Source of the DNA: Bacteroidales bacterium
GTDB lineage: Bacteria > Bacteroidota > Bacteroidia > Bacteroidales > UBA932
DNA length: 16,810 bases
Reading direction: 5' to 3'
NCBI GenBank assembly: GCA_016291185.1
Contig: JAEFAI010000039.1
Coordinates: 1-16,810, forward strand
In this document: positions 6,434 to 13,600 of the stretch, one piece after another
Layout of the letters: every line of letters starts with the position of its first letter
Position numbering within the stretch: position 1 is the stretch's first letter
Translations under genes and position numbers: made by a program
Notes under the pieces: model-generated
What the model saw: the letters and a program-made list of their open reading frames with translations, nothing else
What the model was told of the DNA's origin: nothing
Databases searched by the model: none

Positions 6434-9343
6434 CTAAAGCATGTTGTACATGGCATTCTGGATGCGACCGTTCTTGGCGGGATTCATCTTGCCGAAGTTC
6501 CACTTGATGGAGAACATGGCGTAGCGGCCGATGATGAGGCTCTGGGTGTCCTCGACGAATTCGGCGGTGACGTTGCGCCGCAGGGCGCGCTGCTGGTTCA
6601 GGATGTCCGAGACGCCCAGGCTCAGCGTAAACGCCTTGATGTTCTTGCTGATCGTCAGGTCCCAAAGGAAGTACGGGTCGTTGTAGCCGGGAGTATAACC
6701 CCGGAAAGAATGATACGAAGCATTCGTCTTGAACTCCCAGCCGTGGAGGGTCTCGTAGAGCAGTTCGAGATTCTGCACGAACTCCCAGTAATTCGTGTTG
6801 GCCGTAGGATCCAGGCTATAGCGGCTCTGCTCGTTTTGCGCCATGGAATACAGGTCGATGGAAAAACGATCCAGCTTATACTCGGCCTCCAAAAGGACAT
6901 AAAGGTCAAGCATCCGGGTCCGGCTTTCGGCGAAGCCGCTCTGTCCGCTGTAGAAGCGGTTGCCGCTCGCATCGCCCCAGAAATCCGCCATGAAAGCGTT
7001 GTAGTCGAAGGTCTTCAGGTCCATTCCCGCCCGCCGGGCGGTCGCCTGATAACTGGTGCTGGCCGAGATGCCCGCATCGGCCGTGAGCCCGAGGGTCAGG
7101 CGCTTTTCCTTGCCAATCGGCTGGCGGAAGGAGAAATACGCGCTCAATCCATAGGACGGCTTGCGGGTGTTGACCGGCACGGAATAGCGCACGCCGTCCG
7201 CGTCGAACCACGAGGCGGACTGGATGCCGCGCTGGGTCATGGACCCGCTGAAGTAAAGGTCCATATAGGAGAAGGTCTTCTTGTTGTTGAATTCCCAGTC
7301 CAGGTAGGCCTGGTGCGTGTAGGTCGGACGGAGATAGATGTTGCCCGTGGAGATCTGGAGCGGGTTGGAGATGTCCAGCACCGGGGTGATCCGGCTGCCG
7401 GATACCTGGTTGGATCTTCCCTGATAAGTGGCGTACAGGGAGTGGCCTTCCTTGCCGTTGTAGCGGATGCTGACGTAAGGCGACCAATCGTGCAGCCATT
7501 CGCCGATGCCGGTCTCGGTGTCCTTGCCCAGCGAGCGGGCGCGAACTTCGTTGCGCGTCTGGTCGTGCGTCACGCCGAAGTAGAACTGGTTGCTCTCCTT
7601 GCGCCATTGCATCTGGACGCTTTCGCGCAGCAGCAGGTAGTCGCTGCGCGAAGTCGAAGAGTAATAGTCGTTGGCAGAACCGTCCGCATTGAAAGCGGCC
7701 TTGCCGCTGCCCCGTTGCTGCCAGGTGGGCGTGAAGACGGCCGCCAGGCCCCAGTATTCCCCGAAGGGCTCCAGGTAGCTCAGGCTGCCGGACAGCATCC
7801 GGTTGTTGGCATTGTTGTCATAGCGGAGGTTGCGCGGGGTGACGGTCGTGCCGTACCAGGTCCGGGAGACCTCCCCGCTCTCGCCCTGGCTCTGGTTGAA
7901 ATTGTAATTGAAGGTAAGCGTCAGGCTGCGGCGCTCCTTTCCAAATCCTTTGATACCGCCCGAGATGCGGCCGTTGGCCTGGAAACCGCGCGAGCTGGCC
8001 GTCTTGTCGGCGTTGGTGCCGTTGATCTCAGCACCGGCCGCATCGGTCGTGACAGACTGGTTGCTGGTCGAGCCATTGCTGCTGTTGAAGCTGAAGCGCG
8101 GTGCGAAATTGAAAGTAAATTTCTTGGTGTCCTTCTTGTTCAGCTCGAAGTTGACGTTGACCCGGTGGTCCCGGGCGGTGCCGGAGGACCGTCCGTTTGT
8201 GAAAAGCGGATCCTCGCCCACCAGCGTGGACTGGCGCGCAAGGCGGTAGCCCGAGAACCGGTCGGAGAAGTTGTAACTGACGCTGGCGGTGCTCTCCATG
8301 CCCTTGATCCGATCGGAGTTCAGGTTGACGCCCGCCATGGCGGCGGTCTTCAGCCCGCCGATCAGGGACATGATGTCCAGGTCTTCCAGATCCTCTTCCG
8401 AGGAAATCATGAAAACGGACCCGCTGCCGGGTTCCGCGGCATTCTGCCCGTTGGCCATAATGGTCAACTGGTCCTGCTCGTTGTAGCCGCTGAGCATCAA
8501 GTTTCCGTTATACAAGGCGTGGCGGTTGTCGCCAAAGCCGTCCTGGTCGCTTCCCGGGCGGTAGCCGCCGCCCAGTTTGGCGTTGCCGAACCAGCCCTGC
8601 TTGTATTCCTCTTTTAATTGAAGGTCCATCACCGTCTCGCGGTTCTCCTGCGAGGCGATGCCGGAAAAGGCCGATTCCTTGTTCTCCTGGTCCACGACCT
8701 TGATCTTATCGACTATCTTGGCAGGCATGTTCTTCAGGGCGGCCGCCGGATCGTTGAAGAAGAAGGTCTTGCCGCCGACGGTGATCTTGTCCACTTCTTT
8801 GCCGTTGACCTTGACTTTTCCATCCTCGCCGACTTCCATGCCCGGCATCTTCTTGATCAGATCCTCGAGCATGGCGTTGTCGCCCACGTGGAAGGCCGCG
8901 GCGTTGTAGATCAGCGTGTCCTGCTTGACCTCGATGGCGTTGCCGACCGCCGTAATGGACGCAGCGTCGATGATTTCCGGATTCTCCTCCATCTTGATTA
9001 CGCCCAAGTCTTCCTCGTAATTACGGAAGTTGCAATCCTTGGCGAAGGGCGTGTAGCCGATCAGCTCCACGTTCAGCCGGTAGCGCCCCGTGGGCACGTC
9101 CGCAATCTCCACCTTGCCTTCCGGGTCGGACAGGGCGAAATGGGTGATAGTCGTATCGCCCTGCGGGTTGAGATAGACCGTCGCAAAGGGCAGGGGCTCT
9201 TCGCTTTTGGCGTCCTGCAACTTCAGCTTCACCTTGATGTTGCGGTTGCTTCGGAACATGTCGTAGTCCATCACGACTACCTGGGCATGGAGGGCGCCGG
9301 CAATGAGCAGTCCGGCCAGGAGGAAAAAGAATCTTCTAAACAT
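6434..9343 (-). CDS. Outer-membrane beta-barrel protein with carboxypeptidase-regulatory and plug-like domains
   Basis: 969 residues from the ATG at 9343, chosen because a signal peptide (MFRRFFFLLAGLLIAGALHA, then Q) starts there and a promoter lies just upstream; the extra upstream residues of the longer frame would lie before the transcript start. A regulatory-like beta-sandwich at about 37-115 (LPFATVYLNPQGDTTI, GKVEIADVPTGRYRLNVELIGY) is followed by a plug-like part at about 145-240 (LEDLIKKMPGMEVGEDGKVKVNG, ALKNMPAKIVDKIKVVD). The remainder is a long aromatic beta-strand-rich barrel ending SIKWNFGKMNPAKNG. This fits the outer-membrane beta-barrel family of Bacteroidota; it is not an obvious SusC and no SusD-like partner is present. 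Its promoter carries the same phased repeats as the lipoprotein operons, which suggests joint control. Confidence 0.9.
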   Translation of the reverse strand: MFRRFFFLLAGLLIAGALHAQVVVMDYDMFRSNRNIKVKLKLQDAKSEEPLPFATVYLNPQGDTTITHFALSDPEGKVEIADVPTGRYRLNVELIGYTPFAKDCNFRNYEEDLGVIKMEENPEIIDAASITAVGNAIEVKQDTLIYNAAAFHVGDNAMLEDLIKKMPGMEVGEDGKVKVNGKEVDKITVGGKTFFFNDPAAALKNMPAKIVDKIKVVDQENKESAFSGIASQENRETVMDLQLKEEYKQGWFGNAKLGGGYRPGSDQDGFGDNRHALYNGNLMLSGYNEQDQLTIMANGQNAAEPGSGSVFMISSEEDLEDLDIMSLIGGLKTAAMAGVNLNSDRIKGMESTASVSYNFSDRFSGYRLARQSTLVGEDPLFTNGRSSGTARDHRVNVNFELNKKDTKKFTFNFAPRFSFNSSNGSTSNQSVTTDAAGAEINGTNADKTASSRGFQANGRISGGIKGFGKERRSLTLTFNYNFNQSQGESGEVSRTWYGTTVTPRNLRYDNNANNRMLSGSLSYLEPFGEYWGLAAVFTPTWQQRGSGKAAFNADGSANDYYSSTSRSDYLLLRESVQMQWRKESNQFYFGVTHDQTRNEVRARSLGKDTETGIGEWLHDWSPYVSIRYNGKEGHSLYATYQGRSNQVSGSRITPVLDISNPLQISTGNIYLRPTYTHQAYLDWEFNNKKTFSYMDLYFSGSMTQRGIQSASWFDADGVRYSVPVNTRKPSYGLSAYFSFRQPIGKEKRLTLGLTADAGISASTSYQATARRAGMDLKTFDYNAFMADFWGDASGNRFYSGQSGFAESRTRMLDLYVLLEAEYKLDRFSIDLYSMAQNEQSRYSLDPTANTNYWEFVQNLELLYETLHGWEFKTNASYHSFRGYTPGYNDPYFLWDLTISKNIKAFTLSLGVSDILNQQRALRRNVTAEFVEDTQSLIIGRYAMFSIKWNFGKMNPAKNGRIQNAMYNML

Positions 9344-9363
9344 ACCTACTAAACTCTTTTGTG

Positions 9364-9395
9364 CAAAAGTATCGACACGCAGGCGGAAATCCAAG
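9364..9395 (-). promoter_or_regulatory. Promoter of the 969-residue outer-membrane gene
   Basis: TACTTTTG (plus-strand CAAAAGTA, 9364-9371), a 20-bp spacer, and CTTG (plus-strand CAAG, 9392-9395), one base from TTTG. The imperfect -33 is consistent with activator dependence. Leader about 14 nt to the ATG at 9343. Confidence 0.65.
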
Positions 9396-9398
9396 GCA

Positions 9399-9427
9399 AA
9401 ATCCCCCTGAACAGCTGTCAAATCCCC
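9399..9427 (-). promoter_or_regulatory. GGGGATTT direct repeats, candidate LytTR operator of the outer-membrane gene
   Basis: On the minus strand GGGGATTT (9420-9427), 13 bp, GGGGATTT (9399-9406), 3 bp, then the -33 element. Spacing is identical to the GGGGATAT pairs of both lipoprotein promoters, although the surrounding sequence is unrelated, so common ancestry of the promoter is unlikely to explain it. Confidence 0.62.
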
Positions 9428-9437
9428 ATATAACAAA

Positions 9438-9476
9438 AATAATACCGGGAGCGGAGATGGGTCTCGGCGCTCCCGG
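9438..9476 (-). terminator. Intrinsic terminator after the M56 peptidase gene
   Basis: CCGGGAGCG (9445-9453) and CGCTCCCGG (9468-9476) form a 9-bp stem with a further GAGA/TCTC pairing inside. On the minus strand a T-rich tract (TATTATTTTTG) follows, 11 bp past the stop codon at 9488. Confidence 0.85.
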
Positions 9477-9487
9477 CGACAGATTAT

Positions 9488-10963
9488 CTACTTCTTAGGG
9501 GTACGGACCTGGAAGAAGATCGGGATTCTCAAATTCGTGTCGATGGGCTTCCCTTCCCTCGTGGTTCCCGGTTCCCATTTCGGAGACTGCTTGATGAGGT
9601 TCGTCACCAGGGCATCCAGCTCGGGGCAGACGCTTTCCGTGACTTCGACATCTCCGACGGTTCCGTCGGCGAACACCTCAAACGACACTTTCATTCTTCC
9701 GGCGTGCGCGCAATCCTTCGGCACATCAATCCGCCGGCTCAGCCACCTGCTGAATTCGTTCAGGCCGCCGCCTTGGAAACTGGGCATCTTGTCGGGGATG
9801 AGGCGGAACGGAACGAGTTCCAGCTCACTCTCATCCCGATAGCTGACCACGACGACCTCATCCATTTCCATCGGTGCCTTCAGGTTGACGACAATGACGC
9901 CGTGCGCCGCTTTGTCGCCATACTTTTTGAAGGCGGCCTCGTCCTTGAGCATCTGGACGGAATTGATCCGCCCCTGATCCAGCGCGTCGTACTCCGCCTT
10001 GGTGATCTCTCTCTCCGGCTGCCCCAGTTCCTGCAAGATAATCAGGGGGTTCTGAGAATTTTTACTATCTTTGTCCGTCGGGACATAGACAGTCTTTGCC
10101 TGCAGGCCGATGGCCAGGCACACGAGCGGGAGCAGATACAGCACCCGCAGCCCTCTGCGAAGAGGGGATTTGGATTTTGACATCATAGTAATACGATTTT
10201 TAAGGATACTGTGATTAAAGCTGTTAGCAACTGAGTAGCCGCTCCTGCTAACAGCTTTTTTTATTAGCAGATATTGATATTCCCGAAGATTGGCGCCACT
10301 GCGCAGCACGGCGTCGTCCGCCTCATATTCATGCAGCTCCTGCAGGTCCGCGCGGAGCATCCAGATGGCCGGGTTGAACCACTGGAGCGCCGAGAGGATG
10401 TCCACCAGCAGCAGCTCGACGGAATGGCCGTAGGCGATGTGCGCCTTCTCGTGCGCGAGGATGGGGGCATGCGGCCCCTCCCAGTCCGCGCGGGACAAGA
10501 CGATGTAGCGCATCCAGCTGAAGGGGTCGATGTCCCGCTCCGTGACGATGATGTGGCAGCCGTCTTCCTCGCGGACGCATTCGCCCCGGCGGACGATGCG
10601 CGCGACGCAGAGGATGGATACGGCCTCGCGAAGGAGCACGAAAGCCGCGCCGGCGAAGAAGAGGACGGTCAGCGCCACGGGCCACCAGGGCGTTGCGGCG
10701 GCCGATTCGGCGATAGCCTCAGCCTCGGCGGCGAGTTCGCCGCCCGCGCCAACCGGCTCAACCGGGCCGGCGATGACCCTCTCCAGGGGTTTGCGAATGG
10801 TGACGATACACAGCGGCAGCAGGAAACTCAGCGCCGCCGTCCCCACCAGGACGAAACGGTTGAAACGGTGAAAGGTCTCCTTCTTCAGGAGGAAACGGTA
10901 GAAGAGATAGAAAACCAGCAGCGCCACCGCCACCTTGGCCGTATAGATAAGGAACGCAAACAT
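9488..10963 (-). CDS. BlaR1/MecR1-like M56 metallopeptidase with TonB-C-like tail
   Basis: A 491-residue inner-membrane protein. Helices at about 1-20, 38-55, 95-118 and 273-291 surround a zinc peptidase domain with HEKAH (171-175, the HExxH motif) and ELHEYEAD (209-216, third zinc ligand region), then the family block NSFNHSILKNRI. The periplasmic part contains a plug-like KYGDKAAHGVIVVNLK stretch, and the C-terminus (about 395-490: MKVSFEVFADGTVGDVEV, WEPGTTREGKPIDTNLRIPIFF) resembles the TonB C-terminal domain. This architecture is common in Bacteroidota; no beta-lactamase sensor domain or beta-lactamase gene is present, so the signal is unknown. It follows the BlaI-like gene by 2 bp, and the expected role is to inactivate that repressor by proteolysis on signal. 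An A7 run and hairpin lie inside the gene at 10217-10262. Confidence 0.9.
   Translation of the reverse strand: MFAFLIYTAKVAVALLVFYLFYRFLLKKETFHRFNRFVLVGTAALSFLLPLCIVTIRKPLERVIAGPVEPVGAGGELAAEAEAIAESAAATPWWPVALTVLFFAGAAFVLLREAVSILCVARIVRRGECVREEDGCHIIVTERDIDPFSWMRYIVLSRADWEGPHAPILAHEKAHIAYGHSVELLLVDILSALQWFNPAIWMLRADLQELHEYEADDAVLRSGANLREYQYLLIKKAVSRSGYSVANSFNHSILKNRITMMSKSKSPLRRGLRVLYLLPLVCLAIGLQAKTVYVPTDKDSKNSQNPLIILQELGQPEREITKAEYDALDQGRINSVQMLKDEAAFKKYGDKAAHGVIVVNLKAPMEMDEVVVVSYRDESELELVPFRLIPDKMPSFQGGGLNEFSRWLSRRIDVPKDCAHAGRMKVSFEVFADGTVGDVEVTESVCPELDALVTNLIKQSPKWEPGTTREGKPIDTNLRIPIFFQVRTPKK
10217..10262. other. Perfect 13-bp inverted repeat with T7/A7 tract inside the M56 gene
   Basis: AAAGCTGTTAGCA (10217-10229) and TGCTAACAGCTTT (10246-10258) pair perfectly around a 16-nt loop. 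On the plus strand the stem runs into seven T (10256-10262), so it has the form of an intrinsic terminator for antisense transcripts. On the coding strand codons 234-236 are ATA AAA AAA, which includes the heptamer A AAA AAA directly before the stem. Confidence 0.7.
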
Positions 10964-10965
10964 GT

Positions 10966-11325
10966 TTATTTCTCTTTCTCGATCAGCTCGATCAGTTCTT
11001 TGAGCTCGTCCACGGAGATCTTCTCCTCCTTGACCAGGGCCGAGACGGCGCTCAGGTAGGAATTATCGAAGTACTTGTCAATCAGTCCGATGAGCGAGCG
11101 CTGCTTATACTCCTCGCGCGAGACCTTCGCGAAATACTGATACGTCGGGCCGTAGGCCTTGTGGTCGATGAAGCCGTCCTCCTGGAGGGTCCGCACCTGC
11201 GTGCTCAGCGTGCTGAAGTGGGGTTTCGGTTCGGGATACAGTTCCCGTAACTCCCGCACAAACAGCGGTCCCCGCTCCCAGAAGTGGTTCATGATGATCT
11301 CTTCCTTGTTGGTCAGTCGTCTCAT
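10966..11325 (-). CDS. BlaI/MecI-family transcriptional repressor
   Basis: 119 residues from the ATG at 11325. The start at 11349 is rejected because it overlaps the -7 element of the promoter. An N-terminal winged helix (LTNKEEIIMNHFWERGPLFVREL, HFSTLSTQVRTLQEDGFIDH) and a C-terminal dimerisation part ending DELKELIELIEKEK are typical of the family. The NSYLSAVSALVKEE stretch is where BlaI proteins are usually cut when the partner peptidase is active (family knowledge). The gene forms an operon with the M56 peptidase 2 bp downstream and probably represses its own promoter. Target genes elsewhere are unknown. Confidence 0.92.
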   Translation of the reverse strand: MRRLTNKEEIIMNHFWERGPLFVRELRELYPEPKPHFSTLSTQVRTLQEDGFIDHKAYGPTYQYFAKVSREEYKQRSLIGLIDKYFDNSYLSAVSALVKEEKISVDELKELIELIEKEK

Positions 11326-11326
11326 A

Positions 11327-11375
11327 TGCGTAACTAATCTTTTTCGCAAATATAGCTAAAAATTTTAACTACGCA
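11327..11375 (-). promoter_or_regulatory. Promoter and candidate operators of the blaI-like operon
   Basis: TATATTTG (plus-strand CAAATATA, 11347-11354) is the -7 element, with GTTG about 19 bp upstream. TGCGTAACTAA (11327-11337) and TTAACTACGCA (11365-11375) form an 11-bp inverted repeat with two mismatches that brackets the -7 element. Such placement suits a dimeric autorepressor, but the bases do not match the classical TACAnnTGTA BlaI site, so the assignment is tentative. Confidence 0.5.
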
Positions 11376-11407
11376 ACTATTTCATTTAAAAATTCGCCCT
11401 CGGACAC

Positions 11408-11435
11408 AAAAAAGGGCCCCGGTGTGCCGGGACCC
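11408..11435 (-). terminator. Intrinsic terminator of the right lipoprotein operon
   Basis: On the minus strand GGGTCCCGG pairs with CCGGGGCCC (11414-11435, one G-T pair) and is followed by six T (11408-11413), 10 bp past the stop codon of the 103-residue gene. The left module copy has no equivalent, which places the end of the duplication at the stop codon. Confidence 0.88.
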
Positions 11436-11445
11436 TGAAGAAACG

Positions 11446-11757
11446 CTACACCCGGGGTTTCTGGATGATCCTGATGATCAGCGAGACGATGTACACGATG
11501 AGGGCGTAGATCGGCGCGACGGTCAGGCACTTCACGCCCGCCCAGACCAGATTCGGGGAGATATCCCCGGCTTTCATGACCGCATCGGCGGCATTGTGCA
11601 AGGGGATGAGCGTCATGATACCGGCGAAGGCCAGGGCCAGGTGGCCGATCTCGCGCACCCAGCGCGGGGCCTTCCAGGCGGCAATCAGCAGGGCGACAAA
11701 GAGGACGGTGATGACCGTCATGGCGAAGATTCCGCCATCGTAGAACAACTGGGACAT
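11446..11757 (-). CDS. Small three-helix membrane protein, MotA/TolQ/ExbB-like, right copy
   Basis: 103 residues, identical to the left copy (3001-3312) except at about four positions near the C-terminus (GGVK to AGVK, LTI to LTV, IAQ to IIQ, final I to V). It has the same three membrane segments and AGDISPNLVW motif. It lies 13 bp after the lipoprotein gene and just before a strong terminator, so it is the last gene of its operon. The very strong conservation compared with the lipoprotein suggests that this component has a fixed partner while the lipoprotein varies (inference). Confidence 0.8.
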   Translation of the reverse strand: MSQLFYDGGIFAMTVITVLFVALLIAAWKAPRWVREIGHLALAFAGIMTLIPLHNAADAVMKAGDISPNLVWAGVKCLTVAPIYALIVYIVSLIIRIIQKPRV

Positions 11758-11770
11758 GGCAACAGGGGTT

Positions 11771-12715
11771 TTAAAGGGTATATTTCAATAAATAGTAATT
11801 AGCACTTTCCGGCGCGTCCGCGCTCACGTAATCCTTCAATTTCCGCGCCGGGCTACAGTAGTAGTTGACACCGCCCCGGATGACGCCGAGCGGGAAGGTC
11901 AGGCCTTCCGTGGTCGTCCGGAAGAGACGATTCCGCCCCCCTGCCCGGTCGTAAACCAGGAGCAGGTCCTGGTCCCGCAGGCGCAGCTGCATATACATAC
12001 GGTCGGGGGTCATCTGCACATCCGTGACCTGGGGTTCATGTTTTCCAAAATCGGGCGTAAATGCTTGAAAAATGAAATCATTCTTACTATACGCGAAGAG
12101 CATGCCCGTCGAAAGGAAGAAATAAGTGGTATCGACGCAACGGAAATAATCCCCGATCTCTTCCGGCGCTTCAAATACGTTGTCGTGCGTCATAAAGAAA
12201 TAGTCCCGCGCGAAGAGGTACCCGCCTTCATAGGCTTTTCCATCTTTTACTCCCCTGAACTCCAGCGCGGCGTCATCCCGCCGCTGCATCCGGTTCAGCG
12301 TGACGCCCTCCGTCGGCAGGGAGAGGGTGCGCGTCGGGGAGAAATCCGGCAGGCTGTATTCCTTCACCTCATTCCCGCATAGGATATCCAGCGTATTTCC
12401 GTAAGCCGAAAAATCGGTAATCGGCACGCCGGCATCTACCTGTGTCACGAACGCACCGTCCGTGCCCAGCACGGCGATCTGTTCGCCGGAGGCCTCCAGC
12501 AGGAACACCAGGTTGTCGGTCACGTCCATGCGCGGGTCCTCCGGGAGCGCGACCGTCGCCGGCAGGCGGAGCGGTTTTACTTCCACGCGGGAGTACAGAT
12601 CCTTCGCGGCAGTCTTCTGCCGGAAGGCTTTGCGGAGATTCACCTTCGTGATGCCGTACGGGGTGCAGGCGATCAGGAGGAACAGGCAGGTCAAAATGGT
12701 TATCGTTTTTTTCAT
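11771..12715 (-). CDS. 6-bladed beta-propeller-like lipoprotein, right copy
   Basis: 314 residues with signal MKKTITILTCLFLLIAC and lipidation Cys17. It is one codon shorter than the left copy because of a deletion in the diverged part. By eye, residues 1-133 are close to 90 percent identical to the left protein, the segment matching 134-220 only a little over half, and the C-terminal 95 residues roughly 84 percent. The DNA of the diverged segment (about 12040-12300) is visibly richer in A and T than the rest of the gene and than the left copy, which suggests exchange with a divergent allele. Motifs DDRxY-like MTPDRMYMQLRLRDQDLLLVYDRAG and TTTEGLTFPLGVIRGGVNYYC are shared. Start chosen by signal peptide and promoter position. 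Confidence 0.85.
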   Translation of the reverse strand: MKKTITILTCLFLLIACTPYGITKVNLRKAFRQKTAAKDLYSRVEVKPLRLPATVALPEDPRMDVTDNLVFLLEASGEQIAVLGTDGAFVTQVDAGVPITDFSAYGNTLDILCGNEVKEYSLPDFSPTRTLSLPTEGVTLNRMQRRDDAALEFRGVKDGKAYEGGYLFARDYFFMTHDNVFEAPEEIGDYFRCVDTTYFFLSTGMLFAYSKNDFIFQAFTPDFGKHEPQVTDVQMTPDRMYMQLRLRDQDLLLVYDRAGGRNRLFRTTTEGLTFPLGVIRGGVNYYCSPARKLKDYVSADAPESANYYLLKYTL

Positions 12716-12738
12716 GGCGTTAGGGTTTTGATCCATCG

Positions 12739-12770
12739 CAAAAGTAGGGAGCCCCCCGGGAAATACCAAA
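12739..12770 (-). promoter_or_regulatory. Promoter of the right lipoprotein operon
   Basis: TACTTTTG (plus-strand CAAAAGTA, 12739-12746), 20 bp, and TTTG (plus-strand CAAA, 12767-12770): both elements are identical to the left module. The spacer differs from the left copy at several bases, while the elements themselves are unchanged. Confidence 0.75.
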
Positions 12771-12773
12771 TTA

Positions 12774-12815
12774 TTATCCCCTCCAAACGGCGTCATATCC
12801 CCTTCAAAGGGATAT
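12774..12815 (-). promoter_or_regulatory. GGGGATAW direct repeats and palindrome, candidate LytTR operator (right module)
   Basis: On the minus strand GGGGATAT (12795-12802), 13 bp, GGGGATAA (12774-12781), 3 bp, then TTTG. The inverted half-site completing the 21-bp near-palindrome lies at 12809-12815. Only the last base of the promoter-proximal 8-mer differs from the left module. Confidence 0.65.
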
Positions 12816-12854
12816 TTGCGGCTTGCAGGGGTTTTCGGTCTCGGGAATTCTGCC

Positions 12855-12862
12855 TATCTTTG
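12855..12862 (+). promoter_or_regulatory. -7 element of the right LytTR gene
   Basis: TATCTTTG, 6 nt before the ATG at 12869, identical to the left copy; predicts a leaderless or nearly leaderless transcript. The -33 region is again only T-rich. Confidence 0.5.
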
Positions 12863-12868
12863 GTCTCG

Positions 12869-13600
12869 ATGAAAGCCTTGTGGCAAATATCGTGGTGGGT
12901 GGTCTTCACCCTGGTGCTGGCCTGCCTGTTCCTGAGCCTTTCCTATTTATTCGGAGAGGCACTCCTCATCGCGACCCTGTACCTGCCCGGCATCTTTTTG
13001 CTGCGCCAATGGATTCCGCAGCTGCCGGCCCGGACAACGGCCGAGTCCGAATGGGACGAGGATGAAGGGCCGCTGACCCGGCGGAAATGGCTTTCCTGCG
13101 CCGGCTTCTTCCTGGCCCTCATTCTCCTGGAGACACTGCTCGTGCTGCTGGCCCACCTGCTCGTGCTCTCGCCGCCGGACAACCCGCTGGCCGTTACCTC
13201 CCCTATTCTCCTGTACAACCCGGTCCTGGCCCTCATCATCCTGGGCGCGGGCTATGGCTGGGGCCTGCTGATGGATTGGAGCCGGAAGCGCTGGCTCCCG
13301 GAAAAGGAACCGACCATCGATTTCGTCTCCGACCGCCAGAAGGTTTCCGTCCCGATGGCCAGCATCCTCTTTATTGAATCGCGCGACACGGAAGTCTATA
13401 TCCACCTCGCCGACGGGACCGCCTACCGCAACAAGACGCCCATCTCCCGCTGGGAATCCATTCTCGGCAGCGGCTTCCTCCGCATCCACCGGGCCTATCT
13501 GGTCAACGCCGCCCGCATCGAGCGCACCACCCCAGACGCCGTCTTTGTTGGCGGTCAGTCCCTCCCCTTGTCCCGGAAGTACCGGGATAACGTGAAATAG
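12869..13600 (+). CDS. Membrane-anchored LytTR-family transcription regulator, right copy
   Basis: 243 residues, the same length as the left copy and about 95 percent identical by eye. Four predicted membrane segments precede a LytTR domain with ILFIESRDTEVYIHL and FLRIHRAYLVN. Substitutions are mostly conservative and lie in the membrane segments (A11V, T27L, F33L) or in the linker and domain edge; the LytTR core is nearly unchanged, so both proteins should recognise the same DNA. It diverges from the right lipoprotein operon and converges on the 218-residue outer-membrane gene with only 5 bp between stop codons and no terminator of its own, so antisense read-through is possible. Confidence 0.88.
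   Translation: MKALWQISWWVVFTLVLACLFLSLSYLFGEALLIATLYLPGIFLLRQWIPQLPARTTAESEWDEDEGPLTRRKWLSCAGFFLALILLETLLVLLAHLLVLSPPDNPLAVTSPILLYNPVLALIILGAGYGWGLLMDWSRKRWLPEKEPTIDFVSDRQKVSVPMASILFIESRDTEVYIHLADGTAYRNKTPISRWESILGSGFLRIHRAYLVNAARIERTTPDAVFVGGQSLPLSRKYRDNVK

Noticed and set aside
6710..8617. 635-codon plus-strand frame over the 969-residue outer-membrane gene
   Set aside because: Antisense composition effect of high GC; no recognisable domain and no promoter.
9488..11325. Beta-lactam resistance locus
   Set aside because: A BlaI-like repressor and an M56 peptidase are present, but there is no beta-lactamase gene or penicillin-sensing domain; such pairs serve many purposes in Bacteroidota.
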